A stretch of 64,000 nt of DNA from an uncultured Dysgonomonas sp. (GCF_934668725.1 NZ_CAKUOF010000015.1:45047-109046), one strand, 5' to 3'. Shown: positions 50,461-59,538, counted from the first letter of the stretch. A program made the numbers and translations. The notes: generated from the letters alone by a model not told the origin.

Positions 50461-51177
50461 TTAGAATACCATCGGAACTTCCATCAATAGAAGCCTTGCA
50501 TCGTCGGATAGGGATTCGATGGTAAGAGATTCCGTATCCCATATTCCAAGTCCGTCTCTGTTGTCAAGAACCGTCCCTGAAACATTAAAGCTGCCTTGTA
50601 TAACCATGGCAAATACTCCGTTCGACTTCGATTTCAGGTCATATTTTTCTATTACTCCTTTGTCGAAAGATCCTATGGAGAACCATGCGTCCTGATGTAT
50701 CCACAATGCGTTTTCGGAAGGAGTAGGAGATACAACCAATTGGAATGTATTTTTATGGTTCAAAAAATCCAACGTCTTTTGTTCGTATCTGGGTGTTACA
50801 TCCTTTTTATTGGGAAATACCCATATCTGAAACAAGTTTACAGGTTTATCTTTTTGTGCATTAAACTCGCTGTGATAAACTCCTGTACCTGCACTCATAA
50901 CCTGTATATCTCCCGACTCGATAACACCTCCGTGTCCCATGCTATCTTCGTGAAGCAAGCTGCCCGATAGAGGTATGGTTATGATTTCCATATTATCATG
51001 CGGATGAGTTCCAAAGCCCTTACCTCCGTCTATAATATCGTCGTTCAATACACGTAATGCTCCGAAATGTACTCTTTCGGGATCGTAATAGTTTGCAAAA
51101 CTAAATGTGTGGTGTGCGTTTAACCAACCATGTTGTGCGTGACCACGTGTTTCTGCTTTATATAAAATAGTTTTCAT
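50461..51177 (-). CDS. Pirin family protein (YhaK-like)
   Basis: 238-residue bicupin. The first cupin carries the conserved metal site: His58 and His60 in THPHDNMEI, His102 and Glu104 in VYHSEFN. It begins GHAQHGWLNAHHTFSFANYY and ends in the second barrel, which lacks metal ligands. YhaK-type members respond to oxidative or nitrosative stress, and some pirins cleave quercetin; which applies is unknown. The spacing of 43 bases to the upstream dioxygenase suggests one transcript from that gene. Confidence 0.9.
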   Translation of the reverse strand: MKTILYKAETRGHAQHGWLNAHHTFSFANYYDPERVHFGALRVLNDDIIDGGKGFGTHPHDNMEIITIPLSGSLLHEDSMGHGGVIESGDIQVMSAGTGVYHSEFNAQKDKPVNLFQIWVFPNKKDVTPRYEQKTLDFLNHKNTFQLVVSPTPSENALWIHQDAWFSIGSFDKGVIEKYDLKSKSNGVFAMVIQGSFNVSGTVLDNRDGLGIWDTESLTIESLSDDARLLLMEVPMVF

Positions 51178-51220
51178 AATTTTTCTTCTTTTTTTAATTA
51201 AAATTGATTTTTATCAGACC

Positions 51221-52060
51221 TCAATGAATAATGATAGAGGTCATAGATAATGCACCTGCTACTATTTTGTCATTAAACAGATCGGCTTTTTCTCCTTTCG
51301 TTTGCAATGCCAAAGCATATATCATCGGAATATAATGATCCAATGTGGGCATAGCTAATTGTGTCCATTTGCTTAATGACTTGTAATGAATTAAAGAGCG
51401 GTGATCGCCTAGTTCTATTTTTTCTCTAAAAAGATTGTTGAGTTCAATAGCCCAGTCGTAACCATGTTGGGCATTGAAATCGTCTCCTTCTACTTGCAGC
51501 ATACGCAGATTGTGAATCATATTGCCGCTGCCTATAATAAGTACCCCCTTTCTTCGTAAATACATTAGTTCCTGAGCCAAATCATAATGGTACTGCATAT
51601 CTTTGGTATAATCAATACTTAATTGCAGTACGGGAATATTGGCTTTCGGGTAAAAATATTTCAATACGCTCCATGTTCCATGGTCTAATCCCCATTCGTA
51701 ATCTGTTTCAATTGTAAAATTCTGAGCGTTTAATTTTATATCATTTGCCAGGTCGGGAAACCCCGGAGCCTGATATTGTTGCATGTACAACTCGCGAGGA
51801 AAGCCATAAAAGTCGTGAATTGTTTTTGGGGTTTCCATAGCCGTAACATATGTTCCCCGAGTTTCCCAGTGTGCCGATACGCATAATATCGCTTGCGGCT
51901 GAGGAAGCTCTCGTCCCAACTCAATCCACTTTTTCGCAAACTCATTGTCCTCAATGGCATTCATCGGTGTACCATGACCTACGAATAATACAGGCATTAA
52001 CGGGGTATCGCTTAAGTACGATAATTGTTTATGTAAATGTTGTAAACTATTTGTTGACAT
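51221..52060 (-). CDS. ygiD: DODA-type aromatic ring-opening dioxygenase (YgiD-like)
   Basis: 279 residues, LigB superfamily. His29 (FVGHGTPMN), His64 (VSAHWETRG) and a later His in LDHGTWSVL form the metal site expected for E. coli YgiD, a 4,5-DOPA extradiol dioxygenase. An N-terminal extension of about 20 residues precedes the usual start, which may be LMPVLFVGHG; the true start could be slightly shorter. Natural substrate in this bacterium is unknown. Lies 43 bases before the pirin gene. Confidence 0.85.
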   Translation of the reverse strand: MSTNSLQHLHKQLSYLSDTPLMPVLFVGHGTPMNAIEDNEFAKKWIELGRELPQPQAILCVSAHWETRGTYVTAMETPKTIHDFYGFPRELYMQQYQAPGFPDLANDIKLNAQNFTIETDYEWGLDHGTWSVLKYFYPKANIPVLQLSIDYTKDMQYHYDLAQELMYLRRKGVLIIGSGNMIHNLRMLQVEGDDFNAQHGYDWAIELNNLFREKIELGDHRSLIHYKSLSKWTQLAMPTLDHYIPMIYALALQTKGEKADLFNDKIVAGALSMTSIIIH

Positions 52061-52100
52061 ATTTTTTATAACCCTCCTCCATTATATTTAGAATAAAAAA

Positions 52101-52132
52101 ATCGGCTTTAGCTAACAGTTGCTAAAGCCGAT
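52101..52132 (-). terminator. Terminator of the YceI gene
   Basis: 12-base perfect stem ATCGGCTTTAGC / GCTAAAGCCGAT, loop of 8, then TTTTTTATTC on the minus strand; 33 bases after the stop. Confidence 0.85.
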
Positions 52133-52164
52133 CAGGAAAAAATTCACTGTCAAAAAACTCTCTC

Positions 52165-52818
52165 TTATTTAGCAGCTTTAGCTATAATAGTTATTTGTAA
52201 TTCAATATTGTCATCGATGAACTTATCCTTTAAGTCAGCAAAGATACTTTTTGAACCATATTGAACGTTCCATTGTGTACGGTCAATAGTGAAAGGTACA
52301 GTTACCGCTTTGTAAGCATCACCTTCTTTTGTAATTTTAGCATCGAATGTGATATTCTTATCTACATCTTTCATTTTCAGATTACCGCTTATACGGTGTG
52401 TAATAGAATCATTACCTGCAACAGCTTCTACTTTAGTAATTGCAAAACTACTTGTAGGATATTTTTCAACATCGAAGAAATCTGCACTCTTCAAGTGATT
52501 AACCAGCATTTCGTTCATTTTCTGATCGGTAAGATCTTCGTCTACAATTGCATTCATATCTATGATAAATGAGCCTGATGCTACTTCTGTTCCGTTAATT
52601 GCCAGACTACCCTCTTTTATACCGATAGTTCCGTGATGGCTTCCTCCCGGCTTAGTTCCTACCCAATGGATAGATGATGCTTGCGTATCAACAACTAGTT
52701 GTTCGCCACTACCGTTAGCTATTGCTTGAGAGTCTGTTCCTTCAATTTTGTTTTTAGGACTATTGCTACATGACGCAGCAAATAATACAATTGATAATAC
52801 TAATAAATACGATTTCAT
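52165..52818 (-). CDS. YceI-family lipoprotein
   Basis: 217 residues with lipobox FAASC (Cys17). The YceI beta-barrel starts at about residue 45 (SIHWVGTKPGG) and ends with NIELQITIIAK. YceI proteins bind isoprenoid-like lipids and are often seen in stress-related operons, though a precise role is not established. The two hydrophobic strand-pairs typical of the family are present. Its own promoter is clear. Neighbouring pirin and dioxygenase are on the same strand. Confidence 0.87.
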   Translation of the reverse strand: MKSYLLVLSIVLFAASCSNSPKNKIEGTDSQAIANGSGEQLVVDTQASSIHWVGTKPGGSHHGTIGIKEGSLAINGTEVASGSFIIDMNAIVDEDLTDQKMNEMLVNHLKSADFFDVEKYPTSSFAITKVEAVAGNDSITHRISGNLKMKDVDKNITFDAKITKEGDAYKAVTVPFTIDRTQWNVQYGSKSIFADLKDKFIDDNIELQITIIAKAAK

Positions 52819-52844
52819 AATTGTTTTTGTTTATTATTCTGATG

Positions 52845-52874
52845 CAAATATAAATGGAGTTTATTTATTCTCAA
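52845..52874 (-). promoter_or_regulatory. Promoter of the YceI gene
   Basis: Minus strand: TTG (complement of CAA 52872-52874), 19-base spacer, TATATTTG (complement of 52845-52852). Nearly perfect consensus; 27 bases before the ATG. Confidence 0.75.
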
Positions 52875-53032
52875 AATAGATGTTTTTATACTTATCTATT
52901 AAAATTTTTATAAATTTGTGTGAACTCTTATTATAACGCATAAATGCCTCTTTTGTTTGTTTATTCCCGTCTTTTATTGCTGTTATACTAGTAACTTTAA
53001 AATAGATATCTTGTTTAAAATTAATTCGGAAG

Positions 53033-54073
53033 ATGATTATTCACAGTTTTACAAATGATTATAGCGAAGGATGCCACCCTTCTATTTTGCAAACCTTAAA
53101 CCAAAGCAACCTTATTCAGCAAGCTGGATATGGTGATGATATATATACGTTGAATGCAGTCGAGGCAATTAAAAGCAAAATTGGGGATAACAGCGTTGAT
53201 ATACATCTGATCTCAGGAGGTACACTAACCAATCTGCTGGTATTGGCATCTATATTGAAACCATTTGAGTCGGTGATAGCAGCCCATACAGGTCATATCA
53301 GTACGCACGAAACAGGAGCGATAGAAGCAACAGGGCATAAAATAGAAGAGGTTATTAGTCCCGATGGTAAATTGACTTGTGATTTGATTAGACCAGTATT
53401 GAATAAGTTTCCCGAATATCATACCGTAAAACCAAGAGTTGTTTATATCTCTAATTCAACCGAAATAGGTACTGTATATACAAAGCAGGAGTTAACCGAC
53501 TTGTCCGATTTTTGTAAAGCAAATGATTTGATCCTATTTATGGATGGAGCAAGGCTTCCTTCGGCTTTGATGGCTGCATCTAATGATCTTACGCTTTCCG
53601 ATGTGGCTCACTTAACAGATGTCTTTTATATTGGGGGAACTAAGTCAGGAGCTTTGCTAGGAGAAGCGGTTGTTATCACAAATGATACGCTGAAAAAAGA
53701 CTTCAAATACCATCAAAAACAGCGTGGAGCCATGATGGCAAAGGGTAGGGTACTTGGTATTCAGTTCGAGCAGTTATTTAAAGATGATTTGATTTTTGAA
53801 CTGGCGAATCATGCCAATAATTTAGCCGCCAAGATTACAGATGTAGTTAAAGAGTTAGGCTACTCTTTCCTCACAGAATCTGACTCCAATCAAATATTCC
53901 CTATCTTGCCCAATAAGGTAATTGATAAGCTAATTCTCAAATACGGATTTTATGTATGGGAGCCTGTTGATGCTGATAATTCTGCCATAAGAATGGTCAC
54001 TTCATGGGCAACACCGGAAGAGAAAGTCGATATGTTTATAAATGACCTCAAAGAAACATGTAAACTATGGTAA
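53033..54073 (+). CDS. ltaE: Low-specificity L-threonine aldolase
   Basis: PLP-dependent fold-type I lyase that splits L-threonine or allo-threonine into glycine and acetaldehyde. 346 residues, normal size. Lys204 in GGTKSGALLG binds PLP. DGARLPSAL supplies the Asp that contacts the pyridine nitrogen, and HLISGGTLTN an N-terminal substrate loop. The first residues YSEGCHPSILQTL match threonine aldolases. It overlaps the LysR-family gene by 7 bases, implying coupling, so the regulator may control this enzyme. Confidence 0.88.
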   Translation: MIIHSFTNDYSEGCHPSILQTLNQSNLIQQAGYGDDIYTLNAVEAIKSKIGDNSVDIHLISGGTLTNLLVLASILKPFESVIAAHTGHISTHETGAIEATGHKIEEVISPDGKLTCDLIRPVLNKFPEYHTVKPRVVYISNSTEIGTVYTKQELTDLSDFCKANDLILFMDGARLPSALMAASNDLTLSDVAHLTDVFYIGGTKSGALLGEAVVITNDTLKKDFKYHQKQRGAMMAKGRVLGIQFEQLFKDDLIFELANHANNLAAKITDVVKELGYSFLTESDSNQIFPILPNKVIDKLILKYGFYVWEPVDADNSAIRMVTSWATPEEKVDMFINDLKETCKLW

Positions 54074-54981
54074 ATCTCGAATGGTACAGAACTTTTAAGG
54101 CAATTTACCAGAATGGCACATTAACTAAAGCGGCTCAGGAGTTACTTCTTTCTCAGCCCAATGTGAGTGTTCAGTTGGCTGCACTCGAAAGTTATATTGG
54201 TCATGCTTTGTTTATACGGCTACCCCGAAAAATGGTTCCTACGGATTATGCCAAGCAGCTTTACACACAGGTTATAGAATCAATCGATAATCTGGAAAGG
54301 GTTGAGGCTGAGTTTAAAAAAACGATCCTAAATAAGAATACCACTATAAAATTAGGCAGTCCTGCCGAATTCTTCAGTATCTATCTGGCTAAGAACGTAT
54401 CACAACTGAAGTCTTACCTGATTGTAGAATATGGGTTGGCTTCCGACTTGATAGATAAATTGGTCAGTAAAGAGTTGGATATAGCTATAATAACACAGCG
54501 TAATGCTACACATGAATTTCTTACGTATGAACCTCTATTGACAGAATCTTTTAATATTGTATGTAGTCCTGATTTCGACTCGACTGAATTTGATGTTCTG
54601 GTTGAATCTTCTGATTTAGAGCAGATTGAAAAGTGGTTGCAGACTCAACAGTGGTATGCTTACAATAGTAATCTGGTATTAGTTAGAAGATTTTGGAGGG
54701 AGAACTTCAAAAAGCGTCCTTTGCTTAAACTACAGGCTGCGATACCTGATAATAATGCTATTTTAGAAGCAGTAGCAAATAGTAATGGCTTAGCCGTATC
54801 GTCTGACCTTATCGCCGGCAGAGCTTTGGATAACGGTACTGTCAGAGTCTTGTGGAAAGGCTTTCAACCTGCAACGAATGAGTTGTATATTGCTTATGAT
54901 AAAACAAAAATAGAGCCTAAACTATTAGATGAAATTAGAAACTTTGTGAATTTAGGTTTGCAGCGTTTTCGAGATAGATAA
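54067..54981 (+). CDS. LysR-family transcriptional regulator
   Basis: 304 residues. The N-terminal winged HTH (about 1-60) reads EWYRTFKAIYQNGTLTKAAQ then LSQPNVSVQLAALES. A periplasmic-binding-like effector domain covers about 90-300. Ends LRRFRDR-like basic tail (LQRFRDR). Its ATG lies within the stop region of the threonine aldolase gene, a 7-base overlap. The effector is unknown. Convergent with the 54984 gene with only 2 bases between stops. Confidence 0.92.
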   Translation: MVNLEWYRTFKAIYQNGTLTKAAQELLLSQPNVSVQLAALESYIGHALFIRLPRKMVPTDYAKQLYTQVIESIDNLERVEAEFKKTILNKNTTIKLGSPAEFFSIYLAKNVSQLKSYLIVEYGLASDLIDKLVSKELDIAIITQRNATHEFLTYEPLLTESFNIVCSPDFDSTEFDVLVESSDLEQIEKWLQTQQWYAYNSNLVLVRRFWRENFKKRPLLKLQAAIPDNNAILEAVANSNGLAVSSDLIAGRALDNGTVRVLWKGFQPATNELYIAYDKTKIEPKLLDEIRNFVNLGLQRFRDR

Positions 54982-54983
54982 TT

Positions 54984-55601
54984 TTATTCGGGAATAATTG
55001 TTGCAGCTTTGTGAAAGTCGAGTTTCTTATATTTCTTTCTTAGTTTTTCGTCTAACTGAGCTTTATCGTTGGTAAAATAAACCATGCCTGTATCAAAGTA
55101 CCAGGTTCCTACATAATTAAGGGTATTACTTTCTATTGTAAAAACAAAACGTTTCAGGTCGCGTTGACTGATTCTGTTGTTATCTATTTTTTCTCTTAAA
55201 CTGTCAGTTGCATCAATTCCCTTATAAACAGGCTCAATTGTACCATTACCTCCATACCATTTACTATCTGTCCACCAATAATCCAATATAATATAGGTAC
55301 CGGGTTCGAGGAAGTAACAAAAGGTATTTTCTTTTGTCATCTTGAAGGTTGGCTTTACTCTGAACGAAAATACCTCGGTGGTCGTTATATTGACTATCCG
55401 TATATCCTGAGGAAAACCGATACTGTTAGTAGATAAGCGTTGTATAAAGCTTCCGTAAATAATCGCCTGACCGGAAGTCATTTTATCATTCTTTTTAACC
55501 TCTTTCAGTTCGGTAGTCTCCTGCCCGTTGGCAAAGAAAATAATCGAAATCAAAAATACACTTAATACTGTTGATCTCCTTATTGTTTCGCTGACCTTCA
55601 T
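54984..55601 (-). CDS. Hypothetical secreted protein, 205 residues
   Basis: Signal peptide of about 27 residues (VLSVFLISIIFFANGQ), then a beta-rich body: GQAIIYGSFIQRLSTN, FSFRVKPTFKMTKENTFCYF, and LEPGTYIILDYWWTDSKWYG. The pattern resembles a small beta-sandwich binding protein. The last part is charged (KAQLDEKLRKKYKKLDFHKA). No family recognised. Follows the M23 peptidase gene by 27 bases, so probably in one operon. It could assist that hydrolase at the envelope. Confidence 0.6.
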   Translation of the reverse strand: MKVSETIRRSTVLSVFLISIIFFANGQETTELKEVKKNDKMTSGQAIIYGSFIQRLSTNSIGFPQDIRIVNITTTEVFSFRVKPTFKMTKENTFCYFLEPGTYIILDYWWTDSKWYGGNGTIEPVYKGIDATDSLREKIDNNRISQRDLKRFVFTIESNTLNYVGTWYFDTGMVYFTNDKAQLDEKLRKKYKKLDFHKAATIIPE

Positions 55602-55628
55602 ATTGGTATATTAAGTAAAAGAGAATAT

Positions 55629-57326
55629 TCAATAGACAAACTCTCCGGTATACTGAGCTGTATTTCCACAACCATCGGTAGCCGTAAACACAATCTTGTG
55701 AGTGATTCCTTTCTTTAATCGGGTAGGATCAAACTTATATGTATATATCGAAGATTTCATGTCGTGTGTGAATAGGGCAAATTTGCCGTCTATAGTTCCT
55801 TTGAATGTTGCTATCCCACTGAGATTGTCGCTCATACGTATCCTTATCTCATCTTGGGGAACGACTATTCTTCTTTTCCCTTTTCCCGATGTTTCTATGC
55901 GGGTGATTTTGGGTGCCTCTGTATCAGCAGAAACCGCTAAACGTATTCCCAATTCACGGATATTGGCTATGATAGAACCATTTTTATAAGAGCCTCCTAT
56001 CCACGATGCCCTGTTGTTTATCAGTTGAACTACACCGTATTGCTTTTTATTACTTAAGGGATCGGATGATAGTTTTATAGTTACCTCTCCTGATTTATCA
56101 AGGGGAACAGGTGTACTATTTACTGTATAAACATCTGAATAATATTCTGTCGAGGAAGCTTGAGACAGTGTAAAACAGACATCGTTATATAAGTTACCCT
56201 TGGGAATTGATAAGGTAAACTGATTGGTCTGGTATTTATTATCCTTATCCCAGATAAGAACCTGATTGCAAACCGATGGAGTTATAATATTCTGTTTTTT
56301 ACCAATAACGGTGAAATCATACACAGACTTATTCCCGTACAAATCTTCTAACTCATAAGAAATCCGGTAAGGACGCTCTTCGTTGATGTTAATATAGCCA
56401 CTGTTGGTAGATGAATAAAAAGGTAATTTATTGCCTGGTTCGATAAACGACTGCATGTAAAACGATTTGTTAAGTCTCCAGTCAGCAAATTCAGTAAAAG
56501 TATTTATCATACGGCTTTGATCAAAAGGAAAGCCGTCTACTTCCGATCTGAAAACTTCTTTATTATCTACTGATAAGCTTACAACCCGCACCCCATAGAT
56601 ATTAGAGGTTGCGTCCATTCTATCATACGCTTTTATTCCAAGCCCTATTAACCCCCATGCTTCAATCGGTTGTTTGAGAGGAGAGTATCCTCCACCTTTT
56701 AGCTGTGTGACAGATTGACGGAAGGGAAGAACTGTTCCATTGATGACTCCTCTTCCGGGAACAGGATAAGCTGCAATTCCTTTTACTTCCGGCGATTTAT
56801 TATCAGCAATAAATTTCTTATAATATACTAAAGGGTCTAATGCTTTTTCGGTCTTAGTATCCCTTATTTCGAAATGCAGGTGTGGACCACCTGATCCGCC
56901 CGTATTACCTGTATAGGCGACTAAGTCTCCTTTTTTTACCGGGATTTGATAAGGAGAAAGTTTTACATCAATCCTAAAGTTTTCCTGTTTATATTGTTCT
57001 TGTTTTACATATTCGGATATCCGTACATTATAAGAGCTCAAATGTCCGTAAACCGAAGTCTGTCCGTTAGGGTGATCTATGTATAATGCGAGTCCGTATC
57101 CACTGGGTGAAACACCTATTCGGGAAATATAGCCGTCAGCTATACTGTAAACAGGCTTTCCTTCCACACCTTGCGTCTTTATATCAATTCCCGAATGAAA
57201 ATGGTTATTGCGAAGCTCTCCAAAATTAGCACTTAATAATAGTGGTATATCCAGAGGGCTGCGGTATTCTTGTGCGAAAGTATTGAGCGATAATAATAGA
57301 GATATAATAACGATAATTTTGTTCAT
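55629..57326 (-). CDS. M23 family metallopeptidase (LytM-like)
   Basis: 565 residues with a signal peptide (MNKIIVIISLLLSLNTFAQ) and an N-terminal M23 domain. His44 and Asp48 in HFHSGIDI, His95 in VYGHLSSY, and His149 and His151 in GGPHLHFEIRD complete a zinc site, so it should be active rather than degenerate like EnvC. It should cut peptidoglycan cross-bridges. The remaining 380 residues are beta-rich domains (about 200-565) of an unfamiliar kind ending in GCGNTAQYTGEFVY, perhaps Ig-like. An active domain at the N terminus followed by a long tail is unusual. Confidence 0.9.
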   Translation of the reverse strand: MNKIIVIISLLLSLNTFAQEYRSPLDIPLLLSANFGELRNNHFHSGIDIKTQGVEGKPVYSIADGYISRIGVSPSGYGLALYIDHPNGQTSVYGHLSSYNVRISEYVKQEQYKQENFRIDVKLSPYQIPVKKGDLVAYTGNTGGSGGPHLHFEIRDTKTEKALDPLVYYKKFIADNKSPEVKGIAAYPVPGRGVINGTVLPFRQSVTQLKGGGYSPLKQPIEAWGLIGLGIKAYDRMDATSNIYGVRVVSLSVDNKEVFRSEVDGFPFDQSRMINTFTEFADWRLNKSFYMQSFIEPGNKLPFYSSTNSGYININEERPYRISYELEDLYGNKSVYDFTVIGKKQNIITPSVCNQVLIWDKDNKYQTNQFTLSIPKGNLYNDVCFTLSQASSTEYYSDVYTVNSTPVPLDKSGEVTIKLSSDPLSNKKQYGVVQLINNRASWIGGSYKNGSIIANIRELGIRLAVSADTEAPKITRIETSGKGKRRIVVPQDEIRIRMSDNLSGIATFKGTIDGKFALFTHDMKSSIYTYKFDPTRLKKGITHKIVFTATDGCGNTAQYTGEFVY

Positions 57327-57632
57327 TGTAAGTTTATTTTCAAGAGTTCATCGAGTACAAAAAGTAGTCAAAAAGGTGACAAACTGATATTACTTTTGTA
57401 ACTTTTGTTGTTTTCGTAATCGTCTTGTAATCAGTTGATAATTCTTCAAAAGGTTACAAAGGTTACAAAAGTGACACTTTTTGAATGTTTTTTTCTTTTC
57501 TTTCTTTTCCTGTTACCTTTTTTGTTTTTTATCTCTTTTATTGATAGATAAAAGAATGATATTCAAACCTATCAAGATGCCAGACCTATTTGTTGTTTAG
57601 GTAAGTAAAAAGTAATACATAGTTCTGCCAAC
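57327..57632. repeat. Intergenic region with inverted and tandem repeats
   Basis: 306 bases. 57391-57408 (TTACTTTTGTAACTTTTG) and 57457-57474 (CAAAGGTTACAAAAGTGA) form an inverted repeat with 16 of 18 pairs, separated by 48 bases. GGTTACAAA also occurs twice in tandem at 57452-57460 and 57461-57469. The region is flanked by T-rich runs. It could be a regulator binding site, small RNA or mobile remnant. TACTTTTG (57392-57399) matches a -7 box. Confidence 0.5.
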
Positions 57633-58835
57633 TTAATCGCGCCCCAAGGTACAATTAATAATATCTTTAGCGACTTCTTTTTTATTCTTTAATTCGAAAT
57701 TGGTGCGAAGTCCGTTTTTATTGAGAATGGCTATTTTATTGGTGTCGTGCTGGAATCCGGCTCCATTATCATTCAGAGAATTGAGGACAATATAATCTAA
57801 ATTTTTCTTTGTGATTTTATCGAGTGCGTTTTGCTCTTCATTATTTGTTTCTAATGCAAAGCCAATCAGAATTTGTCCCACTTTTTTTGCCTTCCCCAGC
57901 GAAGCAGCGATATCTTTATTGGGAATCAGTTCTAAAGTCAGGTTACTACCTTCTTTTCTTTTGATTTTATTATCCGCTTGTTCTTTAGGACGATAATCAG
58001 CCACAGCAGCACACAGTATAGCAGCATCACTATCCGTAAATTCACTTGTTGCAGCCTGGTACATTTGTTCAGCCGATTCTACATCAATTCTTCTTATATT
58101 GGGATGTGTGGTCTTTAAGGATACGGGACCGGCAATAAGCACCACATCCGCACCTCTTTCCGCACATTCTTCAGCCAGTGCAAAACCCATTTTTCCGGAA
58201 GAGTAATTTCCAATAAAACGAACAGGGTCTAGTTTTTCATACGTTGGTCCAGCCGTTATCAGGATTTTTTTTTTTGAAAGAGACTCCTGTTTCTCAAAAT
58301 ATTCTTTGATGTAAGCCATAATATTTTCAGGTTCTTCCATACGTCCTTTACCTATCAGGTGACTGGCTAATTCGCCGGATGCCGGTTCTATTATATGATT
58401 ACCGTATGATTGAAGGAGTGATATATTACGGGCTGTGGATGGATGTGCAAACATGTCAAGATCCATTGCCGGAGCAATAAATACAGGTGCTTTCATCGAC
58501 ATATAGGTTGTAACTAGCATGTTATCTGCAATTCCGTTTGCCATTTTACCCATTGTAGCGGCTGTAGCAGGTGCTATAATCATAAAGTCAGCCCACAAAC
58601 CAAGGTCTACATGACTATGCCATGTACCGTCATTGGCACCGAAAAAGTCACTTACTACAGGCTTTCCTGTTAAAGCAGATAATGTTACAGGAGTAATAAA
58701 TTCTTTTCCTGAAGGAGTAATCACTATCTGTACTTCGGCACCCTCTTTAACAAATAAACGAGCTAAAGATGCTGCTTTATATGCAGCAATACTGCCTGTT
58801 ATACCTAATACTATATGTTTACCTTTGAGTGTCAT
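57633..58835 (-). CDS. coaBC: Bifunctional phosphopantothenoylcysteine decarboxylase/synthase
   Basis: Makes 4'-phosphopantetheine from phosphopantothenate and cysteine for coenzyme A; 400 residues, normal size. N-terminal CoaC flavoprotein half (about 1-185) has GITGSIAAYK and His75 in SHVDL. C-terminal CoaB half has ILITAGPTYEKLDPVRFI, SGKMGFALAE and VLCAAVADYRP-like residues. Two positions differ from the E. coli active site: Asp at 125 (APAMDLDM, where E. coli has Asn) and Ser at 158 (ELASHLIGKGRM, where E. coli has Cys). These may be lineage variants. Follows GtrA on the same strand by 54 bases. Confidence 0.93.
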   Translation of the reverse strand: MTLKGKHIVLGITGSIAAYKAASLARLFVKEGAEVQIVITPSGKEFITPVTLSALTGKPVVSDFFGANDGTWHSHVDLGLWADFMIIAPATAATMGKMANGIADNMLVTTYMSMKAPVFIAPAMDLDMFAHPSTARNISLLQSYGNHIIEPASGELASHLIGKGRMEEPENIMAYIKEYFEKQESLSKKKILITAGPTYEKLDPVRFIGNYSSGKMGFALAEECAERGADVVLIAGPVSLKTTHPNIRRIDVESAEQMYQAATSEFTDSDAAILCAAVADYRPKEQADNKIKRKEGSNLTLELIPNKDIAASLGKAKKVGQILIGFALETNNEEQNALDKITKKNLDYIVLNSLNDNGAGFQHDTNKIAILNKNGLRTNFELKNKKEVAKDIINCTLGRD

Positions 58836-58889
58836 TTCTTTATTATCTAGATTGTATGATTTACAAAGGTAATAAATAGGTGTGAGACC

Positions 58890-59318
58890 TTATACCTCTT
58901 TTTTCTTGAACGTGTAATATTTGTTCAGAAAGAATTGTAAAAAAGCGATAATAACTGTAATAGCCAATTTCGCTAAATTTTGGATAATCTTAGGAGCTAT
59001 CGATAGGTCGAAATGAGTGAATGTGAAACTTATAAGCTGAACAAAAATAGGAAGTAATACCGATCCGATAACTAATCCTACACCTGCAATGCCGAAAAAG
59101 GAGACAGCCCTTTGCCAGATTTTGTCGGTAGCTTTAAATGTAAAATAGCTGTTGAGAATAAAGTTATTGGTAATTGCCAGTATTGAACTGAGGATATGCG
59201 ATGCAATATAATTGATACCAAATACATCTCTGAAAAGAAAAAATGCAGCCCAGTCCACACCTAACCCGACAAGGCCTACTATTCCGTATTTTGCTAATTC
59301 TTTGAAAGACTGTTTCAT
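58890..59318 (-). CDS. GtrA-family membrane protein
   Basis: 142 residues with four predicted transmembrane helices (YGIVGLVGLGVDWAAFFLF, SILAITNNFILNSYF, GVGLVIGSVLLPIFV and ITVIIAFLQFFLNKYY). The final LNKYYTFKKK is the GtrA signature. The family flips or transfers polyprenyl-linked sugars for glycan modification. Partner glycosyltransferases are not adjacent. Candidate -7 box TATCTTTG (complement of 59405-59412) lies 87 bases upstream. Confidence 0.88.
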   Translation of the reverse strand: MKQSFKELAKYGIVGLVGLGVDWAAFFLFRDVFGINYIASHILSSILAITNNFILNSYFTFKATDKIWQRAVSFFGIAGVGLVIGSVLLPIFVQLISFTFTHFDLSIAPKIIQNLAKLAITVIIAFLQFFLNKYYTFKKKEV

Positions 59319-59404
59319 TAATTTATAAACTTAGATATCAGGTTGTTTATATTATGGCGTGATTCTTATAATGATAAATAGACCTGTTATTACTATTTAA
59401 GTCG

Positions 59405-59412
59405 CAAAGATA
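59405..59412 (-). promoter_or_regulatory. Candidate -7 element of the gtrA gene
   Basis: Reads TATCTTTG on the minus strand; 87 bases before the start codon. -33 not seen. Confidence 0.4.
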
Positions 59413-59499
59413 GGGCTTTATTTCTTTTTGAATTTGTCTTTTTGTACGATTATTATTTAAAATTTTACTTTTATGGACTCTAAATAATATAAAAATGAT

Positions 59500-59507
59500 T
59501 ATTTTTG
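59500..59507 (+). promoter_or_regulatory. Candidate -7 element of the bifunctional nuclease gene
   Basis: TATTTTTG fits TAnnTTTG and lies 31 bases before the GTG start. Confidence 0.4.
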
Positions 59508-59538
59508 AATTAGAATACTTTTAGAACAGTTATTTATT

